Assembly: GCF_002798305.1 (NCBI RefSeq)
Contig: NZ_PCGR01000001.1
Coordinates: 434,001-498,000 of the forward strand
Source: Chryseomicrobium excrementi
Lineage (GTDB): Bacteria > Bacillota > Bacilli > Bacillales_A > Planococcaceae
DNA length: 64,000 nt
Reading direction: 5' to 3'
The notes under the pieces were generated by a model. That model was given only the letters and a program-made list of their open reading frames with translations. It ran no database searches and was not told the DNA's origin. Shown here in pieces: positions 53,434 through 62,627 of the stretch. The position numbers were made by a program, and so were the translations under genes. Position 1 is the first letter of the stretch; each line of letters opens with the position of its first letter.

Positions 53434-54303
53434 ATGAAGTTGGGACTAAAATTTAAAAACATCTTTTTTATTATACTGGGAGCTGCTATTTTTAGCTTTG
53501 GATTTGTTCATTTCAATATTCAAAACGAGCTAGGTGAAGGTGGATTTTCAGGTGTTACGTTAATTCTGTATTTTGTTTTTGGCTGGGATGTTGCATTGAT
53601 GAACTTATTATTGAATATTCCCATGTTTCTTATCGGTTGGAAATTACTCGGTCGTAAAGTATTCCTTTACACTTTAATTGGGACAATCAGTGTTTCAGTA
53701 TTTTTAAAGATTTTCCAAATCTATGAGATTCAAATCAACTTGCAAGATGATCTGTTTTTAGCTGCACTATTTGCTGGAGTGTTTGTTGGTGTAGGTCTTG
53801 GAATCATCTTCCGGTACGGTGGAACAACTGGTGGAGTGGACATTATTGCTCGTCTAGTCCATAAGTATATTGGCTGGAGTATGGGGAAGACGATGTTCTT
53901 ATTTGACGCAGGTGTGATTTTGCTTTCTTGGCTGACTTTCCTTGATGAGCGTTCTATGATGTATACGCTTGTAGCTGTATTTGTAGGAGCAAGAGTTATA
54001 GATTTTGTTCAAGAGGGAGCGTATTCTGCTCGTGGTGCGTTTATTATTTCGGATCACCAGACGGCTATCGCTGAGCGCATTGGAAAAGAGATGGACCGAG
54101 GTGTTACGGTTCTAGATGGACATGGCTTCTATACAAAATCAAAGCGAGAGATGCTTTATTGTGTCATCGGACGAAACGAAATAGTTCGTCTAAAGAATAT
54201 CATAACTTCTGTAGATCCTCATGCCTTTGTCTCTATAGTGGATGTCCACGATGTGATGGGAGAAGGATTTACATTGGATGAAAACAAGAAACCATTTGAT
54301 TGA
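53434..54303 (+). CDS. ypjC: YitT/YpjC family membrane protein
   Basis: 289 residues from ATG 53434 (MKLGLKFKNIFF); GGGGTG lies seven bases upstream. Five to six membrane helices in the first about 180 residues (GGFSGVTLILYFVFGW, FRYGGTTGGVDIIARL). The C-terminal soluble DUF2179 domain shows RGVTVLDGHGFYTKSKREML and VDVHDVMGEGF. Function unknown; the family may carry small molecules. Ended by a strong terminator; divergent from ypjD. Confidence 0.88.
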   Translation: MKLGLKFKNIFFIILGAAIFSFGFVHFNIQNELGEGGFSGVTLILYFVFGWDVALMNLLLNIPMFLIGWKLLGRKVFLYTLIGTISVSVFLKIFQIYEIQINLQDDLFLAALFAGVFVGVGLGIIFRYGGTTGGVDIIARLVHKYIGWSMGKTMFLFDAGVILLSWLTFLDERSMMYTLVAVFVGARVIDFVQEGAYSARGAFIISDHQTAIAERIGKEMDRGVTVLDGHGFYTKSKREMLYCVIGRNEIVRLKNIITSVDPHAFVSIVDVHDVMGEGFTLDENKKPFD

Positions 54304-54305
54304 TT

Positions 54306-54342
54306 AAAAAAGTGCCTAGAGCTGAGCTCTAGGCACTTTTAG
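54306..54342. terminator. Bidirectional terminator between ypjC and the zinc peptidase
   Basis: AAAAGTGCCTAGAGCT and AGCTCTAGGCACTTTT form a 16-bp perfect stem with a single central G, followed by T on both strands. It ends both convergent genes. Confidence 0.93.
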
Positions 54343-54343
54343 T

Positions 54344-55021
54344 TTATTCAGATCGGGTCATACCTGTGTAAATTAAAATCAAACGCAGTAGCTCAAGAAC
54401 TGCTACAGCAGCAGCGGCGACATATGTCATCGCAGCAGCATTTAATACTTTTTTAGCATGACGTTCTTCTTCATTGCGAATCAAGTTCAAGCTTACCATT
54501 TCATTCATTGCTCGGCTAGATGCGTTGAACTCAACTGGTAATGTGACGATTTGGAATAGCACACCAGCTGCAAGCAATGCGATACCTAACAATAACATTT
54601 CAGAAATCGTAGAGAAAATCCCAATCATGATGAAGATCCACGAGGCATTAGATGAGATGTTCGCTACAGGTACTAATTTATGACGCAGTGTCAAGAAAGA
54701 ATAGGCCTCTTTGTGTTGAATTGCATGTCCCACTTCGTGAGCAGCAATAGCAGCACCTGCAACTGAAGCTTCATGGAAGTTGTGTGATGACAGAGCAACG
54801 ATTCGAGTCATTGGATTGTAATGATCACTCAAAAACCCGCGACTTTCAACAACTTGAACATCTTGTAGTCCATGAGCATCTAAAATTGTCCGGGCTACTT
54901 GTGCACCGGTCATCCCTGATGTAGAACGAACTTTAGAATAACGCTTGTACGTACTTTTCACTTTAAATTGTGCATATAAAGGTAAAATCAATAGAACAGC
55001 AAAGTAAATTAAATAACCCAC
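54344..55021 (-). CDS. YugP-type membrane zinc metallopeptidase
   Basis: 225 residues. Zinc motif HEVGH in AAIAAHEVGHAIQHKEAY (residues about 90-107), with several flanking helices; the N-terminus is a signal-like helix (MGYLIYFAVLLILPL). SRGFLSDHYNPMTRIVALSS is a family block. The YugP group (DUF zinc-dependent) is widespread and its substrates are unknown. In the B. subtilis order ypjA-ypjB-ypjC there is no such gene; here it replaces ypjB between ypjA and ypjC, 33 bp from ypjA. Confidence 0.85.
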   Translation of the reverse strand: MGYLIYFAVLLILPLYAQFKVKSTYKRYSKVRSTSGMTGAQVARTILDAHGLQDVQVVESRGFLSDHYNPMTRIVALSSHNFHEASVAGAAIAAHEVGHAIQHKEAYSFLTLRHKLVPVANISSNASWIFIMIGIFSTISEMLLLGIALLAAGVLFQIVTLPVEFNASSRAMNEMVSLNLIRNEEERHAKKVLNAAAMTYVAAAAVAVLELLRLILIYTGMTRSE

Positions 55022-55054
55022 TGTGTTTCCCCTCTTTTCTAATATAGTTTTATT

Positions 55055-55660
55055 TTATCTAGTTTTGACTGAATTATCAAATGACATGTATCGCTTTCCG
55101 CTTATATTTAATACAGCAAGTAAAATACATGCAATGGAAAGCCAAAATGTAAAATAGCCTATTTGAGGAGCATACTCAAGTAGTGATCTATAGATCGGCA
55201 TTTGCCCAAACACGTAATCTATCACATCATTATGGAGTGTCCAAATTGCAGCTATAGCTAATGCTAGCCACTTAAACCGGTACCAAGGGAAGTAGAGAAC
55301 GGCTTGCACGGCCATTCCAAAATGAGAAATGACAAGCATCCAACCTACTGGACCAATCGGACCCTCTACGACCAGTGTCATCAAGTTCATGACAACAGCC
55401 CATAATCCGTATTTCACAAGCGTAATGAGCGCAAGCGCTTCAATAAGTCTCCAGTTCCTACCGAGTAACCAGCCCAATAATGCGAGTGTGAAAAACAGAC
55501 TTGCTGTCGGACTATCTGGTACAAAAAGATAATAGATCGGCTCGGTAATTGAAAGTTGTCCCTTATACCAGTAATAGCCGTAAATGGTGCCGAGTAAGTT
55601 GACAATAAAAAGCAACCACATAAAAGCACGGTTATACAAAACCGCTCGAATCCATTCCAC
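55055..55660 (-). CDS. ypjA: YpjA-like membrane protein (DUF1405)
   Basis: 201 residues from GTG 55660 (VEWIRAVLYNRAF) after AAGGGG; a longer frame starts near 55705 but lies inside the qcrC terminator. About six membrane helices. Family features are NLLGTIYGYYWYKGQLS, then LFVPDSPTASLFF, and LTLVVEGPIGPVGWMLVISH. The family sits downstream of qcrABC in Bacillales. Function unknown. Confidence 0.87.
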   Translation of the reverse strand: MEWIRAVLYNRAFMWLLFIVNLLGTIYGYYWYKGQLSITEPIYYLFVPDSPTASLFFTLALLGWLLGRNWRLIEALALITLVKYGLWAVVMNLMTLVVEGPIGPVGWMLVISHFGMAVQAVLYFPWYRFKWLALAIAAIWTLHNDVIDYVFGQMPIYRSLLEYAPQIGYFTFWLSIACILLAVLNISGKRYMSFDNSVKTR

Positions 55661-55690
55661 AAGACAAAACCCCTTCGATAAAATGGTAGA

Positions 55691-55718
55691 AAAAAAGAGA
55701 GTCATAAATGACTCTCTT
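55691..55718 (-). terminator. Terminator of the qcrABC operon
   Basis: Minus-strand AAGAGAGTCAT pairs perfectly with ATGACTCTCTT around two bases and is followed by TTTTTTCTACC. It stands eight bases after the qcrC stop. Confidence 0.92.
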
Positions 55719-55725
55719 ACTTAGA

Positions 55726-56505
55726 TTATTCAGAAGCTTCTAGAGTTGAAATAAACTCCGCAATCACTTGAAGCTCTTCATCTGTACCTTGGTAAGTTCC
55801 AGCTGGCATTGAAGCAATACCATTTTTACCAATTTCATAGATTTCTTCCGCAGAGCGACCAGTACCAACTAAAGTTGGTCCGATTCCGCCTTCAAATGCA
55901 TTCCCGTGACATCCAATACAAGATGAAGTGGAGTACAACTGATAGCCTTCAGAGTTTTCATCAAACTCTACAGACACTTCTTCACGAATCTCACCTTGTG
56001 CTTTAGCAGCTTCCCAGTCATGGTTTACTACTGATTCCCACGTCAAGAAGATGATTGAAGCAATAGCAAGTAACATAAAGCCTGTTGGTAATGGACGCTT
56101 AAATGGACGGCGTTCTTTAGATGTATCTAAGAATGGTACTAGTAGTAACGCCATGAATGCGATACCTGGCATAACAATGGCACCAATTACGTTATACGGA
56201 CCTGATGCGAATTGATATTTAAGTAGTTGGTATAAAAATAAGAAATACCAGTCTGGTAATGGAATATAAGCAGTGTCAGTCGGATCTGCTTGACGCTCCA
56301 ATGGTGATGGATGCGATACCGTTAAAATAAGATAACCTATTAAGAATACAGAACCAATCAACCATTCTTTTAGAAGAAAGTCTGGCCAAAACGCTTCTGT
56401 TTTCCCTGGATACTCAGAGTAATCTTTAGGTCCCTTTTTCTTACGGCTAGATGGATGCAGAACACGAGAGTCACCCACGAATTTTAAACCTTTTCCGCGA
56501 TGCAT
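55726..56505 (-). CDS. qcrC: Menaquinol-cytochrome c reductase, cytochrome b/c subunit
   Basis: 259-residue fusion of the C-terminal cytochrome-b helices (subunit-IV-like, three to four helices, e.g. PDWYFLFLYQLLKYQ) with a C-terminal c-type domain. The heme motif is CIGCHG near residue 200, with GGIGPTLVG and axial Met in MPAGTY. It passes electrons from menaquinol through the Rieske protein to cytochrome c at the outer membrane face. Last of qcrA-qcrB-qcrC. Confidence 0.96.
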   Translation of the reverse strand: MHRGKGLKFVGDSRVLHPSSRKKKGPKDYSEYPGKTEAFWPDFLLKEWLIGSVFLIGYLILTVSHPSPLERQADPTDTAYIPLPDWYFLFLYQLLKYQFASGPYNVIGAIVMPGIAFMALLLVPFLDTSKERRPFKRPLPTGFMLLAIASIIFLTWESVVNHDWEAAKAQGEIREEVSVEFDENSEGYQLYSTSSCIGCHGNAFEGGIGPTLVGTGRSAEEIYEIGKNGIASMPAGTYQGTDEELQVIAEFISTLEASE

Positions 56506-56544
56506 GAAGTCCCCTCCTTGTTATCCTCTTTTTCCACTTACCTA

Positions 56545-57219
56545 TTATAGTGGACCTGAAATACCTTGACGACGAATTAAGATAAAGTGAGCTGCTAATA
56601 ATCCAAACAATGCAGCTGGTAAGAAGAATACATGGATAGCGAAGAAACGCGTTAACGTTTGTGCTCCAAGGATTACTTCATCACCTGCAAGTAATGTTTT
56701 GATCATTCCACCGATAAATGGAACCGATGCCGCAATCTCAATACCTACTTTTGTTGCAAATAAAGCTTTCATATCCCATGGTAGTAAGTAACCCGTAAAT
56801 CCAAGACCTAACATAATTCCAAAGATCCCTACTCCTACCATCCAGTTCAATTCACGAGGTTTCTTATAAGAACCAGTGAAGAAAACACGGAGTGTGTGAA
56901 GGAACATCATCACGATAACTAATGATGCGCCCCAGTGGTGCATTCCTCGAACGATTTCACCGAATGCTACTTCATTTTGAAGATAGTAAACGGAATTCCA
57001 TGCATTTTCAATATCCGGCACATAGTACATTGTTAAGAACATACCTGAAAGAATTTGAATAACTGTAACAAAGAACGTTAATCCTCCGAAACAATACACA
57101 AACGCCGAAAAGTGGTGTGCAGGGTTTACGTGTTCAGGAACTTCGTGGTCTGCAATATCACGCCAAATTGGTGTAATATCGAGACGCTCATCTACCCAAT
57201 CATAAATCTTGTTTAGCAC
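56545..57219 (-). CDS. qcrB: Menaquinol-cytochrome c reductase, cytochrome b subunit
   Basis: 224-residue b6-type subunit with four helices and two b hemes. The His pairs are in HHFSAFVYCFGG (N-terminal helix region) and RGMHHWGASLVIVMMFLHTLRVF. WMVGVGIFGIMLGLGFTGYLLPWD (Q-site) and the ending helix with HVFFLPAALFGLLAAHF are typical. A Cys near the start, conserved for heme c linkage in Bacillus, is in YCFGG. 19 bp after qcrA. Confidence 0.96.
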   Translation of the reverse strand: MLNKIYDWVDERLDITPIWRDIADHEVPEHVNPAHHFSAFVYCFGGLTFFVTVIQILSGMFLTMYYVPDIENAWNSVYYLQNEVAFGEIVRGMHHWGASLVIVMMFLHTLRVFFTGSYKKPRELNWMVGVGIFGIMLGLGFTGYLLPWDMKALFATKVGIEIAASVPFIGGMIKTLLAGDEVILGAQTLTRFFAIHVFFLPAALFGLLAAHFILIRRQGISGPL

Positions 57220-57237
57220 GATGTCGTACCCCCTTTA

Positions 57238-57744
57238 TTACACTAAATTATTCGGAACTGCCATACCAATTTCTAATAAACCATCGGCACTTTCACGTAC
57301 CTCGAACACATCAAGTGGTCCAAGAGGTGGTGTACCCGGAACATTTTTACCGTTCTTTTCATAGCGGCCTTCGTGACATGGACAGAAAAATTGATCTGGG
57401 TATTCAGCATCCCCAGCCCAGTTTACTGTACAGCCCAAATGTTTACAGATAGGGGACAATGCGACAATGCTATCTCCGCTCTTATAAACCCATGCTGTAT
57501 TTGTTACTTCTGAAGTGTACCAAGCATCCACTTGTTCAAATGTGAAGTCGACACGTGTTGGCTCTTCAGTGATATCAGCTACTGCTACATCAGTCGTTAC
57601 GAAATCTCCTCCATCTTTCTTTTGAAGGACAGGATCAATTGCAAAACGAACCATCGGCATTAGCATACCGGCAGCCATAAATCCGCCAACTCCTGTAAGC
57701 GTGTAGCTTAAAAATTGACGTCTGGTTACTTTGTTGTTACTCAT
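57238..57744 (-). CDS. qcrA: Menaquinol-cytochrome c reductase, Rieske iron-sulfur subunit
   Basis: 168 residues. A twin-Arg-like TRRQFLSYTLTG precedes one membrane helix, suiting Tat export of a folded 2Fe-2S protein. Cluster ligands are CKHLGCTVNW and CPCHEGRYEKNG, with the proline loop GTPPLGPLDV. First gene of the operon; promoter proposed at 57820-57848. Confidence 0.97.
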   Translation of the reverse strand: MSNNKVTRRQFLSYTLTGVGGFMAAGMLMPMVRFAIDPVLQKKDGGDFVTTDVAVADITEEPTRVDFTFEQVDAWYTSEVTNTAWVYKSGDSIVALSPICKHLGCTVNWAGDAEYPDQFFCPCHEGRYEKNGKNVPGTPPLGPLDVFEVRESADGLLEIGMAVPNNLV

Positions 57745-57819
57745 CGGTTTCCCCCCTCTAACGTAAAGGTCAGTCCAAAGGACATACTTGCGTGAATAAA
57801 ATAATACTAGGACAGTTCA

Positions 57820-57848
57820 ATGATACTTTAACTATGCAATAAAATCAA
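57820..57848 (-). promoter_or_regulatory. Putative promoter of qcrABC
   Basis: Minus-strand TTGATT, 17-bp spacer, TATCAT; about 75 bp upstream of qcrA. The -35 matches 4 and the -10 matches 5 of 6 consensus bases. The 166-bp gap between ypiF and qcrA holds this and a weak long-loop repeat (TAGGATT/AATCCTA at 57856-57897). Confidence 0.5.
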
Positions 57849-57910
57849 TATTGGCTAGGATTGAATTCGACAGTTTGTGAACATTTGTTGAATCCTATCA
57901 AAATAACTTT

Positions 57911-58357
57911 TTACGAAGGAGAATTCCACTTTTCAGCGATTCGAGGAATGAGCTGACGAACTTGATCTTCAAGTATTTTTCCTCGCATTTTGGGTTCCAT
58001 CGAATCTAGTGGAATTGTTGCTGTCCAGAAGATAGAACCATCTAGCTGATTCCACTCTGAATCTCCCGTTAAAAACAAAATATGCTTGAATGGAGATGCA
58101 GCAAAAGCACTCTTCCAATCTACTAATAGTTGTTCTTTTGATTGTCCGGAAACATAAGAAAAAGAAGGGAAAGCCACTACTCTCCCTTTAAATTGGTTCT
58201 CGAGCGCATTAGCTAGAGACAGAATATAATCGGCTTGTGAAGCTCCCATTTGCATCGTCTCTTTTGTAACATGTACGGGTATCAAAGGTACAATTGCGGT
58301 GTCAATATACTCTGTTTGTGCTAAAAACTGAGCACTGTCTCTTCCTGTATAAAACAT
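57911..58357 (-). CDS. ypiF: YpiF family protein (DUF2487)
   Basis: 148-residue soluble protein of the Bacillales DUF2487 family. It starts directly after the ypiB stop (TAAATG). Visible blocks are TAIVPLIPVHVTKETMQMGA, GRVVAFPSFSYV and LFLTGDSEWN. The Rossmann-like strand pattern is suggestive, but the catalytic features are not known. Always next to ypiB and qcrABC; role unknown, possibly in respiratory-chain biogenesis. Confidence 0.88.
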   Translation of the reverse strand: MFYTGRDSAQFLAQTEYIDTAIVPLIPVHVTKETMQMGASQADYILSLANALENQFKGRVVAFPSFSYVSGQSKEQLLVDWKSAFAASPFKHILFLTGDSEWNQLDGSIFWTATIPLDSMEPKMRGKILEDQVRQLIPRIAEKWNSPS

Positions 58358-58909
58358 TTAGTCAACCTCCGACTGCAGTATCTGATATTTTTTTGAAAGC
58401 TCTTCAAAACGCTCTCGGTCTTGCTCATCTAGCGCTCGGTCAATCTCTTTCTCCAGCTGTTGCAATTGATAGGCTTTTAAAGAGTGATCCACTACATGAT
58501 TAGCCGTCGCTTGATCCATTCGTTTCAATTCTTCGTTCATGGGGAGGAAAGGATTGTCCTCAAGAACGGCAATAAATTCAGGAACTCGTTGTTTATCTGG
58601 AAACTTTAGCTCGATGTACATCGGTTGGTCTGGATGCAACCTCATATCGTGGAATGATTTTTCTGCATCTGCTGAAACAATAGTCCCTTTATAGAAGCGA
58701 AATGGTGCTCCTGAAGAAGATGTGGTGGAAATCATCATTCCTCTTGGACAATGTTCCACCCCTTCTACAAAATGAACGTTTTCTAAAAGTTCTTCATGGC
58801 TGACCAAATAATTTAAGATCCACACACTTTCCCGACGTTTCAGTTGGAAATTCGTAAGTAGCCACTTCACAAAATCTCGCTTTTCATTTGCTGTTACCGA
58901 AGCCGTCAT
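58358..58909 (-). CDS. ypiB: YpiB family protein (UPF0302)
   Basis: 183-residue protein. UPF0302 marks: KRDFVKWLLTNFQLKRRESVW at the start, then LNYLVSHEELLENVHFVEG. The C-terminal IDEAY-like helix (KEIDRALDEQDRERFEELSK) is coiled and charged. A GGAGGGA site precedes the ATG. Function unknown. In the same operon as ypiF and after ypiA (13-bp gap). Confidence 0.9.
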   Translation of the reverse strand: MTASVTANEKRDFVKWLLTNFQLKRRESVWILNYLVSHEELLENVHFVEGVEHCPRGMMISTTSSSGAPFRFYKGTIVSADAEKSFHDMRLHPDQPMYIELKFPDKQRVPEFIAVLEDNPFLPMNEELKRMDQATANHVVDHSLKAYQLQQLEKEIDRALDEQDRERFEELSKKYQILQSEVD

Positions 58910-58922
58910 AGGGTTGTCCCTC

Positions 58923-60167
58923 CTATAATTCGTCTAACATGGCGCTCCATTCCAAAGAATCCGGTTGCAAGGAAAGCAGTTGTTGGATCACTGTTTTAGC
59001 CTGTTGACGTTTTCCTTCCTCTAGTAAGAAGTATGCATATTTTTCAAGAAAGTAGACATCTTCTTTTTGTTCCGTGTATGCGAGCTGATAGAACTCATAT
59101 GCTTGTTCGTAATTCTCAAGTTGGTTGTGACTCTCAGCAAGATACGGATAAAGTGCCGTCAAAATGGCTCCATCTACTTGAACGGCTTCTGCAAGTGCAA
59201 TGACTTCTTCGTATTCTTCTCGGTGCATATGCAGCTGTACCAAATTTAAAATCCCGTCGATATACTCAGGATCTAATGCAATTGCCTGACTGAAGTACTC
59301 GATTGCCTGCTCTTCGAGTTGCAGTTTCAGCGCCGTCTTCCCTGCAAACAAATAATATTCTTTCTCGAATCCGTCTTTTTCAATACCTTGTTGGATTCGT
59401 TCAAGAGCCTGCTCGTTTTGTTCTAACATCGCATAGCCTTGTGCCGATAATAAATACGCCGAATAGTAATCTGGGTCCATTGCTAACACTTCATCCAGTT
59501 GTTCAATTGATTCCTTATACATACCAGATTGGAACAAAGCGTAGCCGTATTGGAATAAAACGTCCGGAGCCTCCCCTGCTTTTAGTGCTTCTTTAAAATA
59601 GGGAATGGATTCTTCATAGGCAGCTCCAGCAGAATACGTTTCTGCCAACTTCAATGCCAAGTTGACGTGAACGAGGTCGTCTCTTAAGTTCCACAAGTTT
59701 TCATAAAGACGTGCCGCTTCTAAGTAACGCCCTGTCTCGCGTTTTAACTCTGCCTTCGCTAATTGTAGAATCGGTTCATCTGGCAACAAGCGTGTAGCTG
59801 CTTCCAACTTTTGTTCAGCCACTTCATAGAGCCCTGTCATTTGATAGTAGTCCGCAAGAGCAAGTAGCACTTGTGGGTATACGTCAGAGGACTCAGGAAT
59901 TTGCTGTAGCAATTCTACAGCCCCCTCTTCTTGACCGACTTCTAGCATCCACAGTGCTCGGTCTACGACTAGCTGATCTTCTTCTGGGAACAGGTAACTT
60001 AAATGCTCAAGTAACCGGAGAGCTTCTTCTACAAATCCGTAGCTTGCTACCTGTTCGGATGTTTGATAAATCGTTTCCGGGTCATTTTCTAATAAAAAGG
60101 TCTCTATTTGGTCTTTCCAGGTTTCTTCTCCTGTTTCAATTTGGCGGAGAATCTCATTCATTGTCAT
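58923..60167 (-). CDS. ypiA: TPR-repeat protein YpiA
   Basis: About 414 residues from ATG 60167 (MTMNEILRQIE); GTG at 60176 is possible. About nine to ten tetratricopeptide repeats, each near 34 residues, for example EAARLYENLWNLRDDLVHVN, FQYGYALFQSGMYKESIEQL and YAMLEQNEQALERIQ. Very acidic, soluble, no signal. A scaffolding role is likely; partner unknown. 56 bp after aroA and a terminator. Confidence 0.9.
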   Translation of the reverse strand: MTMNEILRQIETGEETWKDQIETFLLENDPETIYQTSEQVASYGFVEEALRLLEHLSYLFPEEDQLVVDRALWMLEVGQEEGAVELLQQIPESSDVYPQVLLALADYYQMTGLYEVAEQKLEAATRLLPDEPILQLAKAELKRETGRYLEAARLYENLWNLRDDLVHVNLALKLAETYSAGAAYEESIPYFKEALKAGEAPDVLFQYGYALFQSGMYKESIEQLDEVLAMDPDYYSAYLLSAQGYAMLEQNEQALERIQQGIEKDGFEKEYYLFAGKTALKLQLEEQAIEYFSQAIALDPEYIDGILNLVQLHMHREEYEEVIALAEAVQVDGAILTALYPYLAESHNQLENYEQAYEFYQLAYTEQKEDVYFLEKYAYFLLEEGKRQQAKTVIQQLLSLQPDSLEWSAMLDEL

Positions 60168-60221
60168 AGATATCACTTCTTTCTTACTTCTTAGTGTACA
60201 CGATACAAAGTCAAATCAAAA

Positions 60222-60246
60222 AGAAAACAGACTCAGTTTGAGCCTG
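60222..60246 (-). terminator. Terminator overlapping the aroA stop
   Basis: Minus-strand CAGGCTCA pairs with TGAGTCTG (one G-U pair, 3-nt loop), then TTTTCTTTTTG. The aroA stop codon (60233-60235) lies inside the right arm. Confidence 0.75.
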
Positions 60247-61522
60247 TCGTAACTTGTGTATAATGGTCAAAAAAGTTTGGGTAGCTGACACGAATGCAGT
60301 CTGCATTGTCGAGAGTTACAGGAGAACTTGTAATTAGAGAGGCAATAGCGCCCATCATACCGATTCGGTGGTCTCCATATGTAGTTATGTTCCCTCCATG
60401 CAGTGGAGTAGGTCCCGTAATACGCATGCCATCTTCTGTAGATTCAATTTGAGCCCCCAACTTCGTTAGCTCATTCACCACAGCGTCAATCCGATTGGTT
60501 TCTTTCACTTTAAGTTCTTCAGCATCTCGGATGACCGTCACACCAGTTGCCTGAGTTGCGAGAAGTGCGATGATCGGGATTTCATCAATAAGACGAGGAA
60601 TTTGACTCCCTCCAATTTCAGTTGCTGTTAACTTACTTGATTCTATTTCAAGAGTAGCCGTCTCTTCATGCGAACCTGATGTAGAAGCAGTCATACGAAG
60701 TGTCGCTCCCATTTCCTGTAACACTTCTACAATTCCGTCACGTGTCGGATTTACTCCCACATTTTCAAGTCGAAGAACTGAATTTGGTGCTATCGCGCCT
60801 GCAACCAACCAAAATGCTGCAGATGAGATATCTCCCGGTACCACTACATGAGTAGGAGTCAGTTTTTGACCGCCTTCAAGTGAGATAGTGGAACCAGCCT
60901 GATGAACCTCTACACCAAAGTGACGGAGCATCTTTTCCGTATGATCGCGAGATATATCGATTTCTGTAACAGTTGTCGTCCCTTTCGCTCGGAGGGCTGC
61001 CAGTAAAATTGCAGATTTAACTTGTGCGGATGCAACTGGCATCTGGTAAGAGATGGCTGTTAATTCTCTTCCTTGAATCGCAAGAGGAGTGAAATTCCCA
61101 CCACTTCTACCAATAATCTCAGCACCCATAAGTTTTAATGGATCCGTCACACGTTTCATCGGTCTTTTTTGGATGGATTCATCTCCAATCATTACCGAGG
61201 CTATGGATGAAGAAGCCAAGACTCCTGCAAGTAATCGCGTAGTTGTTCCTGAGTTTCCTGTGTAGAGAATCGTATCCGGTTCTTTCCAGTTATCAATTCC
61301 TGGACTAGTGACCGTCACACGATCTCCATCGACTTCTACTTGAACACCGACACGCTGGACACAATCTATCGTACTCAAGCAATCGTCGCTCTGCAAAAAT
61401 CCTTCTACAGTCGTGGTACCTTGTGCCATAGCCCCAAATAAAATCGACCGGTGTGAGATGGACTTGTCTCCTGGTATCACGAGAGTTCCTCTTAAAGGAC
61501 CTTGATGATGTAGTGTCTTCAT
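60233..61522 (-). CDS. aroA: 5-enolpyruvylshikimate-3-phosphate synthase (EPSP synthase)
   Basis: Sixth shikimate step (named aroE in B. subtilis). Start at ATG 61522 ([10 protein letters not shown]) with a GAAGTGAAGG site; the long frame overlapping tyrA is not likely. 429 residues. Marks: [15 protein letters not shown] near 19-33 (substrate Lys), [15 protein letters not shown] near 90, [20 protein letters not shown] and [10 protein letters not shown] near the end with the catalytic Lys-Glu, RIGMMGAIA last. The Gly loop reads GNSGTTTRL, the class II type typical of Gram-positives. Overlap with tyrA end is none; 14 bp apart. Confidence 0.96.
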   Translation of the reverse strand: MKTLHHQGPLRGTLVIPGDKSISHRSILFGAMAQGTTTVEGFLQSDDCLSTIDCVQRVGVQVEVDGDRVTVTSPGIDNWKEPDTILYTGNSGTTTRLLAGVLASSSIASVMIGDESIQKRPMKRVTDPLKLMGAEIIGRSGGNFTPLAIQGRELTAISYQMPVASAQVKSAILLAALRAKGTTTVTEIDISRDHTEKMLRHFGVEVHQAGSTISLEGGQKLTPTHVVVPGDISSAAFWLVAGAIAPNSVLRLENVGVNPTRDGIVEVLQEMGATLRMTASTSGSHEETATLEIESSKLTATEIGGSQIPRLIDEIPIIALLATQATGVTVIRDAEELKVKETNRIDAVVNELTKLGAQIESTEDGMRITGPTPLHGGNITTYGDHRIGMMGAIASLITSSPVTLDNADCIRVSYPNFFDHYTQVTTGSN

Positions 61523-61535
61523 TGCCTTCACTTCC

Positions 61536-62621
61536 TTATGCGATGTAAGTTTCGTAATTCGTCTCTGCATGAATGCATGCCATTGCCCGGTTGCGATCAT
61601 CGTCAGATTGGAAACTGATGACTAAAATACCGAAGAGATCTTCACGCGTTTCAATGATGCGAATGTTCAATAAGCTCAATTGATGTGCAGCGAGTAATCC
61701 CGTCACTTCAGAAATAACACCAGGGTAATCGGGAACATCAATGTACAGGTCGAATGTACTGAAAAAAGCTCCTTGTGTATGCGCCGGGAGATTGTCGCGT
61801 TTCGTTTTTGCTTGTTGAAAATAGTCTTCAATCTCAACCGGGTCATTCGTCATGACCAAACGCTTGACACGTTGCATCTCTTGCATCCAGTGATCAAGCT
61901 GCTCGAGCAATTGGTCACGATTCTGTAGCGTAATATCTCGCCACATAACTGGATTCGAAGAAGCAATTCGCGTCGTATCTCGAAATCCTCCTGCTGCTAA
62001 TTGCGCTGTAAGGGGATTGTCACTAGAGGCATTCAGTTGATGAACAAGAGATGCTGCTACAAGGTGTGGGAAATGGCTCACGACAGCCGTCATTTCATCG
62101 TGTTCAGTTGCTGACAACTGGAGCACTTTTGCTTTGGCTGGTTGCAACAATTGTTTAAAGTTATCAACTTGTTGCTGGCTGACAAAATCGGACGGACACA
62201 GTATGAAAAACGCATTTTCAAATAAATGTGCACGCGCCGCTGTCACGCCACTTTTGTGAGAACCCGCCATTGGGTGCCCACCTAGGAATGGCAACTGTAA
62301 AGAATTCGCTAAATCTACGATTTCTTTTTTTGTACTTCCAGTGTCCACTAAAAGAGCATTTGGTTTGAGCGTCCATTTTGTTGCCTCTTGTAAGAGCTTC
62401 TTGGTCGTATTGACCGGTGTAGCAAAAATGATGATGTCTGCGTCTCTCACAGAGCGCGCTAAAGAGTACGCCATTTCGTCAATGACGTCAATTCGCTTAG
62501 CGGTCCTTACTGTGTTGGCATCGACATCATAGCCTATCACATGGCAATCCGGATTTCTTCGTAGTGCAAGAGACAAACTACCTCCGATTAAGCCGAGCCC
62601 CACGGTTACTATTGTTGTCAA
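61536..62621 (-). CDS. tyrA: Prephenate dehydrogenase
   Basis: NAD-dependent step to 4-hydroxyphenylpyruvate and tyrosine. 361 residues. Rossmann loop [16 protein letters not shown] near 6-21; [13 protein letters not shown] with the catalytic His near 119; [16 protein letters not shown]. The C-terminal ACT domain starts with [18 protein letters not shown] near 290 and has LFGILVISF, for tyrosine feedback. It lies six bases after hisC and 14 bp before aroA. Confidence 0.95.
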   Translation of the reverse strand: MTTIVTVGLGLIGGSLSLALRRNPDCHVIGYDVDANTVRTAKRIDVIDEMAYSLARSVRDADIIIFATPVNTTKKLLQEATKWTLKPNALLVDTGSTKKEIVDLANSLQLPFLGGHPMAGSHKSGVTAARAHLFENAFFILCPSDFVSQQQVDNFKQLLQPAKAKVLQLSATEHDEMTAVVSHFPHLVAASLVHQLNASSDNPLTAQLAAGGFRDTTRIASSNPVMWRDITLQNRDQLLEQLDHWMQEMQRVKRLVMTNDPVEIEDYFQQAKTKRDNLPAHTQGAFFSTFDLYIDVPDYPGVISEVTGLLAAHQLSLLNIRIIETREDLFGILVISFQSDDDRNRAMACIHAETNYETYIA

Positions 62622-62627
62622 AACGTA

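Noticed and set aside
57856-57897. TAGGATT/AATCCTA inverted repeat between ypiF and qcrA
   Set aside because: Only seven base pairs with a 28-base loop and no T run; too weak to call a terminator or operator.
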